A model generated the notes under the pieces. The model was not told the DNA's origin and did no database searches. It worked only from the letters and a program-made list of their open reading frames with translations. From Desmodesmus armatus (Eukaryota; Chlorophyta; Chlorophyceae; Sphaeropleales; Scenedesmaceae), in NCBI GenBank assembly GCA_007449985.2, contig VIIQ02000261.1, forward strand, positions 1 to 64,000: a stretch of 64,000 nucleotides of DNA. The letters are read 5' to 3'. Within the stretch, counting starts at the first letter, position 1, and each line of letters starts with the position of its first letter. Below are positions 1 to 12,500 of the stretch, piece by piece. The translations under genes and the position numbers were made by a program.

Positions 1-64
1 TGGCCTGGCCACTTTGCTGGATGGAAGTTCTGGCTTTGCCAAAGAGTTGATCATCACAAGCTAG

Positions 65-545
65 GTGGGACACTTAGGGCAGCAGAACTGAGTGCCCTAG
101 TGCTGGCACAGACTGTGTACAATGTAACAGGTGAGCATTTGCAGGGCGGGGGGAGGGGGGGGGGGCAAGTCCAAGCAATGTAGGTTAGTACGGTACAGCA
201 AAGTGCGGTACACTGCGTGGGAGGTGTGCACAGTATACACTTGGGGGCAGCAGAGCTCAGTGCACTTGTGCTGGCACAGACTGTATATAATGTGACAGGT
301 AGGCACTTGCTATGTGGTTCCTTTTTTTTGGGGGGGGGGGGGCAGTGCAGTATGGTAGAGCACATGTTGCAGTGCTGTCCTGGTAACGGATAGTATGTAC
401 GGTACAATATCACTATGCACAGTCAGCCCCCTGGGCCACTGGTGCGGCTAACATTGCTTGTAAGGTTACGGGAGACATACGTGGGACACCTAGGGGCAGC
501 AGAGCTCAGTGCATTGGTGCTGGCACAGACTGGTCAGCGTGACAG
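65..545 (+). repeat. Three tandem copies of the MATE LGAAELSALVLAQ exon
   Basis: Copies lie at 65-130, 234-298 and 481-545, each followed by a donor (gtgagc, gtaggc, gtagtt) and then a G-rich tract. The first lacks one G in the GGG(G) of LGAAEL and shifts frame. The second is open through NVT. The third shifts frame after LAQT. The copies share exon plus adjoining intron, so they arose by local tandem duplication. Which copy is used cannot be told from sequence alone. Confidence 0.8.
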
Positions 546-3500
546 GTAGTTTTGTTTGGTCGGCGGGAGGGGGGGGGATTTGTTCCGACATTGGGGTTTG
601 TGACCGATACTGAGACCTTCTGTGGCTGGCCTATGTGGCAGGCCGCTGCCAGATGATGGGGAAGTGCTCTTGCTCTTCGCTGTGCTCCACGTCCTTCCTC
701 CTTTTGTTCAACAGGAACAACCCCCCCCCCCCAACACACACCAACACTCACAGCTGCTTCCATTCTCATCCGTGATCATGTGTGTTCCTCCCCCCTGTGC
801 TGCTGCCGTTTGGCGCAGGCAATGCCCCCATGTTGGGGTTTGTAACCGCTATGGAGACCTTTTGCGGACAAGCATATGGGGCAGGCCGCTACCCGCATGG
901 TGGCTGTCCTGCTCTTGCTCATCCTTGACTGCACCCTTTCCTTTGTTCATACACCAGCCCCCCCCCCCCCCCCCACACACCACACACACACACACACCAC
1001 ACACACACACACCCCCCCCCCACCCCCCACCCCCCACTTACCCCAACCCGGATCCTTCGTCCTTCCCTTCATGTGGTCAATTCCTCTGGTTGTGTTCTTG
1101 GTGCGTTTGGTGCAGGCAAATGCCCCCATGCTTGATTTGTGACTGCTATGGAGACCTTCTGCGCCAGGCCTATGGGCAGGGCGGTACCCGGATGGTTGGG
1201 GTGGTGCTACAACGTGGTCTGGTGATCAGTTTTCTGTACTGCTGTGTTGCCTTTTGGACATGGCAGTTCAACGGAGCAATACTGCTGTGGATGGGACAGG
1301 TAGGGGGGGGAGGGGGCTCGCGATGGAAGGGGAGGGGGGGGGCAGGGGGTAGTGCATTGATGTGTGTGGGGGGGGTGCTGCAGCAGCGTGTTTCGTGATC
1401 AGTTTTCTGTACTGCTGTGTTGCCTTTTGGACGTGGCAATTCAACGGCGCGATACTGCTGTGGATGGGACATGTGAGGGGGGGGGGGGGCATAGGAAGAG
1501 GTGGGTGGTGGGTGGGTGGGTGGGGTGGGTGGTGGGTGGGGTGGGGTGGGTGGGTGTGTGGTGGGTGGGTGTGGATGCCACAGGTGGGGTGGTGATCAAA
1601 GCACTGTTGTGTTGTGTTGCGCTGTGGACGTGGCAGTTGAACTGGGTGACCAAAATCATTTTTGATGTTTGCTTCGTGCGCGTCTCTCTGATGTGTTCCA
1701 TTGCAATGCAGGACCCCAGTACCTTTGCTGCCGCCCACAAGTTCACATTGGCACACACTCAACATTCCCCCCGACTGTACACAACAAATCTATAGGTCTC
1801 TCTCCCTGACTGAAATCAACGAATCCCTCAATGTGTTGCAGGACCCCGGAATCGCTGCTGCCGCCCACAAGTTCACATTGGCGCTGGCGAGAGGGGTGTG
1901 TGTGTGGGGGGGGGGGGGGGGCTAGCAGGGGGGCAGTGGTTGAGGATCGAACATGGGAGGGGGGGGGGGGGGCTGTGGCATGGTCTAATCGGCAGAACTT
2001 GTGCAATTTCTCAAATCTGGTGCTGTGTGTCGCAGGACCCCGGTATCGCTGCTGCCGCCCACAAGTTCACATTGGCGCTGGCCCCCGCCCTGTTCCTGGA
2101 CGCAGCGGATCAGTGCTGCAGGCGCTACCTGTCCTCACAGGCGGTGGTGCAGGTAGGCATATTAACACATATTTTTTTTGGTATTTGTGCTTTTAGATGG
2201 GGGGGGGGGTACTACGGTTTCTGTAAGCGTCCCTCTCATGCGTTGTGTGCATGTATGCGCATAAAGTTGGTGTGTGTGTGTGTGTGGGGGGGGGGGGGCA
2301 TAGGGGGTTTGCACTAGTTCACATTGGCGCTGGCCCCCGCGTTGTTCCTGGACGCAGCAGATCAGTGCTGCAGGCGCTACCTGTCCTCACAGGCGGTGGT
2401 GCAGGTAGGCATATTAACACATATTTTTTTGGTATTTGTGCTTTTAGATGGGGGGGGGGGTACTACGGTTTCTGTAAGCGTCCCTCTCATGCGTTGTGTG
2501 CATGTATGCGCATAAAGTTGGTGTGTGTGTGTGTGTGGGGGGGGGGGGGCATAGGGGGTTTGCACTAGTTCACATTGGCGCTGGCCCCCGCGTTGTTCCT
2601 GGACGCAGCGGATCAGTGCTGCAGGCGCTACCTGTCCTCACAGGCGGTGGTGCAGGTAGGCATATTAACACATATTTTTTTGGTATTTGTGCTTTTAGAT
2701 GGGGGGGGGGGGGGGTACTACGGTTTCTGTAAGCGTCCCTCTCATGCGTTGTGTGCATGTATGCGCATAAAGTTGGTGTGTGTGTGTGGGGGGGGGGGGC
2801 ATAGGGGGTTTGCACTAGTTCACATTGGCGCTGGCCCCCGCGTTGTTCCTGGACGCAGCGGATCAGTGCTGCAGGCGCTACCTGTCCTCACAGGCGGTGG
2901 TGCAGGTAGGCATATTAACACATATTTTTTGGTATTTGTGCTTTTAGATGGGGGGGGGGGGGTACTACGGTTTCTGTAAGCGTCCCTCTCATGCGTTGTG
3001 TGCATGTATGCGCATAAAGTTGGTGTGTGTGTGGGGGGGGGGGGCATAGGGGGTTTGCACTAGTTCACATTGGCGCTGGCCCCCGCGTTGTTCCTGGACG
3101 CAGCGGATCAGTGCTGCAGGCGCTACCTGTCCTCACAGGCGGTGGTGCAGGTAGGCATATTAACACATATTTTTTTGGTATTTGTGCTTTTAGATGGGGG
3201 GGGGGGGTACTACGGTTTCTGTAAGCGTCCCTCTCATGCGTTGTGTGCATGTATGCGCATAAAGTTGGTGTGTGTGTGTGTGGGGGGGGGGGGGGGCATA
3301 GGGGGTTTGCACTAGTTCACATTGGCGCTGGCCCCCGCGTTGTTCCTGGACGCAGCGGATCAGTGCTGCAGGCGCTACCTGTCCTCACAGGCGGTGGTGC
3401 AGGTAGGCATATTAACACATTTTTTTTGGTATTTGTGCTTTTAGATGGGGGGGGGGGGGTACTACGGTTTCTGTAAGCGTCCCTCTCATGCGTTGTGTGC

Positions 3501-6500
3501 ATGTATGCGCATAAAGTTGGTGTGTGTGTGTGGGGGGGGGGGGGGCATAGGGGGTTTGCACTAGTTCACATTGGCGCTGGCCCCCGCGTTGTTCCTGGAC
3601 GCAGCGGATCAGTGCTGCAGGCGCTACCTGTCCTCACAGGCGGTGGTGCAGGTAGGCATATTAACACATATTTTTTTGGTATTTGTGCTTTTAGATGGGG
3701 GGGGGGGGGTACTACGGTTTCTGTAAGCGTCCCTCTCATGCGTTGTGTGCATGTATGCGCATAAAGTTGGTGTGTGTGTGGGGGGGGGGGGGCATAGGGG
3801 GTTTGCACTAGTTCACATTGGCGCTGGCCCCCGCGTTGTTCCTGGACGCAGCGGATCAGTGCTGCAGGCGCTACCTGTCCTCACAGGCGGTGGTGCAGGT
3901 AGGCATATTAACACATATTTTTTTGGTATTTGTGCTTTTAGATGGGGGGGGGGGGTACTACGGTTTCTGTAAGCGTCCCTCTCATGCGTTGTGTGCATGT
4001 ATGCGCATAAAGTTGGTGTGTGTGTGGGGGGGGGGGGGGGGGCATAGGGGGTTTGCACTAGTTCACATTGGCGCTGGCCCCCGCGTTGTTCCTGGACGCA
4101 GCGGATCAGTGCTGCAGGCGCTACCTGTCCTCACAGGCGGTGGTGCAGGTAGGCATATTAACACATATTTTTTTGGTATTTGTGCTTTTAGATGGGGGGG
4201 GGGGGTACTACGGTTTCTGTAAGCGTCCCTCTCATGCGTTGTGTGCATGTATGCGCATAAAGTTGGTGTGTGTGTGGGGGGGGGGCATAGGGGGTTTGCA
4301 CTAGTTCACATTGGCGCTGGCCCCCGCGTTGTTCCTGGACGCAGCGGATCAGTGCTGCAGGCGCTACCTGTCCTCACAGGCGGTGGTGCAGGTAGGCATA
4401 TTAACACATATTTTTTTGGTATTTGTGCTTTTAGATGGGGGGGGGGGTACTACGGTTTCTGTAAGCGTCCCTCTCATGCGTTGTGTGCATGTATGCGCAT
4501 AAAGTTGGTGTGTGTGTGTGGGGGGGGGGGCATAGGGGGTTTGCACTAGTTCACATTGGCGCTGGCCCCCGCGTTGTTCCTGGACGCAGCGGATCAGTGC
4601 TGCAGGCGCTACCTGTCCTCACAGGCGGTGGTGCAGGTAGGCATATTAACACATATTTTTTTGGTATTTGTGCTTTTAGATGGGGGGGGGGGGTACTACG
4701 GTTTCTGTAAGCGTCCCTCTCATGCGTTGTGTGCATGTATGCGCATAAAGTTGGTGTGTGTGTGGGGGGGGGGGGGCATAGGGGGTTTGCACTAGTTCAC
4801 ATTGGCGCTGGCCCCCGCGTTGTTCCTGGACGCAGCGGATCAGTGCTGCAGGCGCTACCTGTCCTCACAGGCGGTGGTGCAGGTAGGCATATTAACACAT
4901 ATTTTTTTGGTATTTGTGCTTTTAGATGGGGGGGGGGGGTACTACGGTTTCTGTAAGCGTCCCTCTCATGCGTTGTGTGCATGTATGCGCATAAAGTTGG
5001 TGTGTGTGTGTGGGGGGGGGGGCATAGGGGGTTTGCACTAGTTCACATTGGCGCTGGCCCCCGCGTTGTTCCTGGACGCAGCGGATCAGTGCTGCAGGCG
5101 CTACCTGTCCTCACAGGTAGGCATATTAACACATATTTTTTTGGTATTTGTGCTTTTAGATGGGGGGGGGGGGTACTACGGTTTCTGTAAGCGTCCCTCT
5201 CATGCGTTGTGTGCATGTATGCGCATAAAGTTGGTGTGTGTGTGGGGGGGGGGGGGGCATAGGGGGTTTGCACTAGTTCACATTGGCGCTGGCCCCCGCG
5301 TTGTTCCTGGACGCAGCGGATCAGTGCTGCAGGCGCTACCTGTCCTCACAGGCGGTGGTGCAGGTAGGCATATTAACACATATTTTTTTGGTATTTGTGC
5401 TTTTAGATGGGGGGGGGGGTACTACGGTTTCTGTAAGCGTCCCTCTCATGCGTTGTGTGCATGTATGCGCATAAAGTTGGTGTGTGTGTGTGGGGGGGGG
5501 GGCATAGGGGGTTTGCACTAGTTCACATTGGCGCTGGCCCCCGCGTTGTTCCTGGACGCAGCGGATCAGTGCTGCAGGCGCTACCTGTCCTCACAGGCGG
5601 TGGTGCAGGTAGGCATATTAACACATATTTTTTTGGTATTTGTGCTTTTAGATGGGGGGGGGGGTACTACGGTTTCTGTAAGCGTCCCTCTCATGCGTTG
5701 TGTGCATGTATGCGCATAAAGTTGGTGTGTGTGTGTGGGGGGGGGGGCATAGGGGGTTTGCACTAGTTCACATTGGCGCTGGCCCCCGCGTTGTTCCTGG
5801 ACGCAGCGGATCAGTGCTGCAGGCGCTACCTGTCCTCACAGGTAGGCATATTAACACATATTTTTTTGGTATTTGTGCTTTTAGATGGGGGGGGGGGTAC
5901 TACGGTTTCTGTAAGCGTCCCTCTCATGCGTTGTGTGCATGTATGCGCATAAAGTTGGTGTGTGTGTGGGGGGGGGGGCATAGGGGGTTTGCACTAGTTC
6001 ACATTGGCGCTGGCCCCCGCGTTGTTCCTGGACGCAGCGGATCAGTGCTGCAGGCGCTACCTGTCCTCACAGGCGGTGGTGCAGGTAGGCATATTAACAC
6101 ATATTTTTTTGGTATTTGTGCTTTTAGATGGGGGGGGGGGGGGTACTACGGTTTCTGTAAGCGTCCCTCTCATGCGTTGTGTGCATGTATGCGCATAAAG
6201 TTGGTGTGTGTGTGTGGGGGGGGGGGGCATAGGGGGTTTGCACTAGTTCACATTGGCGCTGGCCCCCGCGTTGTTCCTGGACGCAGCGGATCAGTGCTGC
6301 AGGCGCTACCTGTCCTCACAGGCGGTGGTGCAGGTAGGCATATTAACACATATTTTTTTGGTATTTGTGCTTTTAGATGGGGGGGGGGGGTACTACGGTT
6401 TCTGTAAGCGTCCCTCTCATGCGTTGTGTGCATGTATGCGCATAAAGTTGGTGTGTGTGTGTGGGGGGGGGGCATAGGGGGTTTGCACTAGTTCACATTG

Positions 6501-9500
6501 GCGCTGGCCCCCGCGTTGTTCCTGGACGCAGCGGATCAGTGCTGCAGGCGCTACCTGTCCTCACAGGCGGTGGTGCAGGTAGGCATATTAACACATATTT
6601 TTTTGGTATTTGTGCTTTTAGATGGGGGGGGTACTACGGTTTCTGTAAGCGTCCTCTCATGCGTTGTGTGCATGTATGCGCATAAAGTTGGTGTGTGTGT
6701 GGGGGGGGGGGCATAGGGGGTTTGCACTAGTTCACATTGGCGCTGGCCCCCGCGTTGTTCCTGGACGCAGCGGATCAGTGCTGCAGGCGCTACCTGTCCT
6801 CACAGGCGGTGGTGCAGGTAGGCATATTAACACATATTTTTTGGTATTTGTGCTTTTAGATGGGGGGGGGGGTACTACGGTTTCTGTAAGCGTCCCTCTC
6901 ATGCGTTGTGTGCATGTATGCGCATAAAGTTGGTGTGTGTGGGGGGGGGGGGGGCATAGGGGGTTTGCACTAGTTCACATTGGCGCTGGCCCCCGCGTTG
7001 TTCCTGGACGCAGCGGATCAGTGCTGCAGGCGCTACCTGTCCTCACAGGCGGTGGTGCAGGTAGGCATATTAACACATATTTTTTTGGTATTTGTGCTTT
7101 TAGATGGGGGGGGGTACTACGGTTTCTGTAAGCGTCCCTCTCATGCGTTGTGTGCATGTATGCGCATAAAGTTGGTGTGTGTGTGGGGGGGGGGGGGGGG
7201 GCATAGGGGGTTTGCACTAGTTCACATTGGCGCTGGCCCCCGCGTTGTTCCTGGACGCAGCGGATCAGTGCTGCAGGCGCTACCTGTCCTCACAGGCGGT
7301 GGTGCAGGTAGGCATATTAACACATATTTTTTGGTATTTGTGCTTTTAGATGGGGGGGGGTACTACGGTTTCTGTAAGCGTCCCTCTCATGCGTTGTGTG
7401 CATGTATGCGCATAAAGTTGGTGTGTGTGTGTGGGGGGGGGGCATAGGGGGTTTGCACTAGTTCACATTGGCGCTGGCCCCCGCGTTGTTCCTGGACGCA
7501 GCGGATCAGTGCTGCAGGCGCTACCTGTCCTCACAGGCGGTGGTGCAGGTAGGCATATTAACACATATTTTTTTGGTATTTGTGCTTTTAGATGGGGGGG
7601 GGGGGTACTACGGTTTCTGTAAGCGTCCCTCTCATGCGTTGTGTGCATGTATGCGCATAAAGTTGGTGTGTGTGTGGGGGGGGGGCATAGGGGGTTTGCA
7701 CTAGTTCACATTGGCGCTGGCCCCGCGTTGTTCCTGGACGCAGCGGATCAGTGCTGCAGGCGCTACCTGTCCTCACAGGCGGTGGTGCAGGTAGGCATAT
7801 TAACACATATTTTTTTGGTATTTGTGCTTTTAGATGGGGGGGGGGGGGGGTACTACGGTTTCTGTAAGCGTCCCTCTCATGCGTTGTGTGCATGTATGCG
7901 CATAAAGTTGGTGTGTGTGTGTGGGGGGGGGGGGGCATAGGGGGTTTGCACTAGTTCACATTGGCGCTGGCCCCCGCGTTGTTCCTGGACGCAGCGGATC
8001 AGTGCTGCAGGCGCTACCTGTCCTCACAGGCGGTGGTGCAGGTAGGCATATTAACACATATTTTTTTGGTATTTGTGCTTTTAGATGGGGGGGGGGGGTA
8101 CTACGGTTTCTGTAAGCGTCCCTCTCATGCGTTGTGTGCATGTATGCGCATAAAGTTGGTGTGTGTGTGGGGGGGGGGGGGGCATAGGGGGTTTGCACTA
8201 GTTCACATTGGCGCTGGCCCCCGCGTTGTTCCTGGACGCAGCGGATCAGTGCTGCAGGCGCTACCTGTCCTCACAGGCGGTGGTGCAGGTAGGCATATTA
8301 ACACATATTTTTTTGGTATTTGTGCTTTTAGATGGGGGGGGGGGTACTACGGTTTCTGTAAGCGTCCCTCTCATGCGTTGTGTGCATGTATGCGCATAAA
8401 GTTGGTGTGTGTGTGGGGGGGGGGGGGGGGGCATAGGGGGTTTGCACTAGTTCACATTGGCGCTGGCCCCCGCGTTGTTCCTGGACGCAGCGGATCAGTG
8501 CTGCAGGCGCTACCTGTCCTCACAGGCGGTGGTGCAGGTAGGCATATTAACACATATTTTTTTGGTATTTGTGCTTTTAGATGGGGGGGGGGGTACTACG
8601 GTTTCTGTAAGCGTCCCTCTCATGCGTTGTGTGCATGTATGCGCATAAAGTTGGTGTGTGTGTGTGGGGGGGGGGGGGGCATAGGGGGTTTGCACTAGTT
8701 CACATTGGCGCTGGCCCCCGCGTTGTTCCTGGACGCAGCGGATCAGTGCTGCAGGCGCTACCTGTCCTCACAGGCGGTGGTGCAGGTAGGCATATTAACA
8801 CATATTTTTTTGGTATTTGTGCTTTTAGATGGGGGGGGGGGGGGTACTACGGTTTCTGTAAGCGTCCCTCTCATGCGTTGTGTGCATGTATGCGCATAAA
8901 GTTGGTGTGTGTGTGTGGGGGGGGGGGGCATAGGGGGTTTGCACTAGTTCACATTGGCGCTGGCCCCCGCGTTGTTCCTGGACGCAGCGGATCAGTGCTG
9001 CAGGCGCTACCTGTCCTCACAGGCGGTGGTGCAGGTAGGCATATTAACACATATTTTTTTGGTATTTGTGCTTTTAGATGGGGGGGGGTACTACGGTTTC
9101 TGTAAGCGTCCCTCTCATGCGTTGTGTGCATGTATGCACATAAAGTTGGTGTGTGTAGGGGGGGGGGCATAGGGGGTTTGCACAAGTTCACATTGGCTCT
9201 GGCCCCCGCGCTGTTCCTGGACGCAGCAGACCCGTGCTGCAGGCGGTACCTGTCCTCACAAGCGGTGGTGCAGGTGCGCACACTCATTCACACATTGTCA
9301 TCCCCGAATGAGGGGGGGGGGGGTTCGTCTTATGGGTGTGGTTACTGAGGGGGTGAAGAAGGGGAAGGGGGGGGGGGCAAGGGGGGTGTTCTGGACGCAT
9401 CGGACCAGTGCTGCAGGCGCTACCTGTCTTACAGGCAATGGTGAAGGTGGGCATAGTGACACACATACCCCATCTGTTGCCGAAGGGCTGTGGTTTGTCT

Positions 9501-12500
9501 ACGCCACTTCACGCGCACACCAACAATGGTTGGCCCCTGTAGTCAATCACACATGGATATCAGCTATATTTTCTGGCCCTGCAATTGCTCGTATCGGGTA
9601 CAAGGGTACTGCACTGTACTGGCATGTTAATTGACTGCATCCTGCCGCTGCTGCTGCTGCTGCCGCCGCTGTGTGCCTTGACTGCTGTTGCTGCTGCTGC
9701 TGTCGCTGCTGCTGCTGCTGCTGCTTGCCCCTTGCAGCCACTGATGTTTGTGACGTGTGCAGCCACGCTGCTGACGCCGCTGTACCTCTGGATATTCATT
9801 GGCGGGTGAGGCTCAGCAGTGCTCCGGGGAGGGGGGGGGGTCAGAGAGGGTGGGGGGGGGTGCGGGGGGGGGGGGGCAATGCAGTGTATGCCATCATACG
9901 ATGCTTGCAATTGCCTTCTTGAACTTCATCTGCGGGTGAGGCTCAGAAATCATCAGGGGCCAGTGGTCATCAGGGGGCAGTGATGACCCAGGGGGAGGAG
10001 GGGGTGCAGTCCATGCTATCAAACGATGCTTGCAACCACCTTCTCTGGATTAGTCGGCGGGTGGGCTCAGGAGTGCTCACGCAAGGGTGCAGTCAATGCT
10101 GTAGCACAATGCTTGCAACAACCCAAGTGCAGCTTTGGTTGGGATGCCTTCCGCTATAATACGCTGACATTCATCCTTGCATCCCGAAAAAATACCACTG
10201 GATGAAGATGGTCCTACTTGGGGCAGCTGTTGCGTGTAATACAATCCGCATAACCACTGGCACTGATCGCTGCCTTGTGCGGTGCCTGTGTTTCAATGCT
10301 CTGCCCCCCCCCCTCCATCCCCCAAAAAAACCCACAACCACCACAGGATGAATATGGGTTTGTTGAATGCAGCTGTTGCATGGGATGCAGTCCACAGCAC
10401 CACTGACCTCAACTAATGTGCAGTGTTTCCCTGCCCCCTGCCCCCCCCCCCCACCCCCACACACACACCCCACCCCCACCCTCCAGGTTCAAGATGGGCC
10501 TCATTGGTGCAGCAGTTGCGTGGGATGCAGTCCAGGCGACCAGCCTTGTGTTCATGGTCTACTGCTGCTACAGACACACAAGAGGCCAGCAACCAAGCAG
10601 GTGAGTAACCTTGCCTGGGGGGTTTTGGTATGCTCAAGTGGGGACATTGGGTGTGTTTTTGAGGGAAGGGGGGGACATGGGGACTTTGCAAAGTATACTA
10701 CATACTGTTTAGCACACGTGGTGGCAAGGGGGGCGAGGGGGGGGGGGGGGGTGCAGTCCAAGCGACCAGCCTTGTGTTCATGGTGTACTGCTGCTACAGA
10801 CACACAAGAGGCCAGCAGCCAAGCAGGTGGGGGGCGGGGGGGGGGGGGGTGCGTGAGCGAGGGGGGTGGGGAACCGGGGGCAGGGGGGGACTCTTACACA
10901 GTATACTAGATACTGCACGTGCTCACAAGGCATGAGGGGCCCCAGTGGTGGTGGAAGAAGGGGCAAGAAGTCCAGGCGACCAGCCTTGTGTTCATGGTGT
11001 ACTGCTGCTACAGACACACAAGACGCCAGCAACCAAGCAGGTGAGCATTTGCCTGGGGGGTTTTGGTATGCTCAAGTGGGGAAATTGGGTGTGTTTTTGA
11101 GGGAAGGGGGGGACATGGGGACTTTGCAAAGTATACTACATACTGTTCAGCACACGGGGGAGGGGGGGGGGAGGGGGGATGCAGTCCAGGCGACCAGCCT
11201 TGTGTTCATGGTGTACTGCTGCAGTCACACGAGAGGCCAACAACCAAGCAGGTATATTGTTGAGCCTGTGAGCAGGGGGGCGGCGCGGAAAGGGGGGGGG
11301 GTAAAACACAACTGGCACCTGGCATAGACAAACTGCAGCACATCAGCCAAAGAGGTGTGTGAGTGAGCTGGGAGAAAGGGTTGGGGGCGAACGTGCGGGG
11401 GGGGGGGGGGGGGTAAAACATAACTGGCACCTGGCATAGACAAACTGCAGCACATCAGCCAAAGAGGTGTGTTAGTGAGCTGGGAGAAAGGGTTGGGGGC
11501 GAACTTGCGGGGGGGGGGGGGAGATGGCTGGCACCTGGCACAGACCAACTGCATGACGGCAGCCAAGCAGGTGTGTTGTTGAAAGGGGAAGGGAGGGTGG
11601 ATGGGGATGAGGGGTTGAATGCTTTGAAGCCGCTTGAGGCGCACCACAAAAACACAGCGAACGAGCAGGTGATACCGTTGGAGTGTGTGCAAGGGTGTAG
11701 TGTGGGGGGGGGGGGGGCTCTGCTACCAAAGACACCCAGCAGACCAGCAGCCAAGCAGGAGTTTGCGGCTTGACCTACAACCAAAACCCTTTTATGGGGT
11801 TTGAGGATATTACCTGAACCCTAAACCTGTCATCCAGCCTGGCCCTGAGGGTATAATGCTTCAGGCACCGTGTATGGCATGAGAAGTTGTGTGGTACTGC
11901 CTCCTCCCCTCCCTCTCTAGGGGCTATCCCGGCTCTCTATATGCGCCTCGTTCCTCTGTGTGCTGTGCCCTCCACGTCAACACCACCGTTATGTATGGGG
12001 GTGAAGCCAGAGCTACCACCTGAGGCAGTAGGGTGCACAGCATAGCACAGCACAGCACGCATGAGAAGGGTGTTATCCTCTGCGTGATGTGCCCTCTACA
12101 TCACCACCACCATGCGCACACGTGCGACCCTTCCCACACCCCACACCTGGTTTTGCTTTCCACAGGTGCACATGGCCCAGATGGACGCGAGAGGCCTTCA
12201 AGGATTGGCGCACCTACACACGCATGGCCCTGCCCCCCCCCCCCCCTCCCCCCCGCGCACACACATGCATGCAAACATGCACCACCACACACAGTACCCC
12301 TGCCCTGTAAGAGGCTTATTACAGGGGCCCGGTATACCGGCCGGTATACCGGGCTTTAATACCGAAATCTCAGAATGGCAATACGAAGCCGTTTTGAGCG
12401 TTTATTGTTGTTATTCAATCAAAAAAAATTAGTTTAAGCTTTTTCCGGCTCCAATTGGACAACTGGAAGGGGGTATACCGGTTCGGCTGCTGCCAGCCGG

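Noticed and set aside
849..1037. Gly/Val/Cys-rich minus-strand frame
   Set aside because: It is the complement of a CA microsatellite and C runs inside a MATE intron.
2245..9105. Many 60-245-residue open frames across the array (e.g. FALVHIGAGPRVVPGRS...)
   Set aside because: They read through the exon in the wrong frame and through intron; they recur only because the DNA unit repeats and its intron happens to lack stops in that frame.
2318..9186. CRISPR-like array
   Set aside because: Units are contiguous ~245-bp near-identical copies without unique spacers, in an intron-containing eukaryotic gene.
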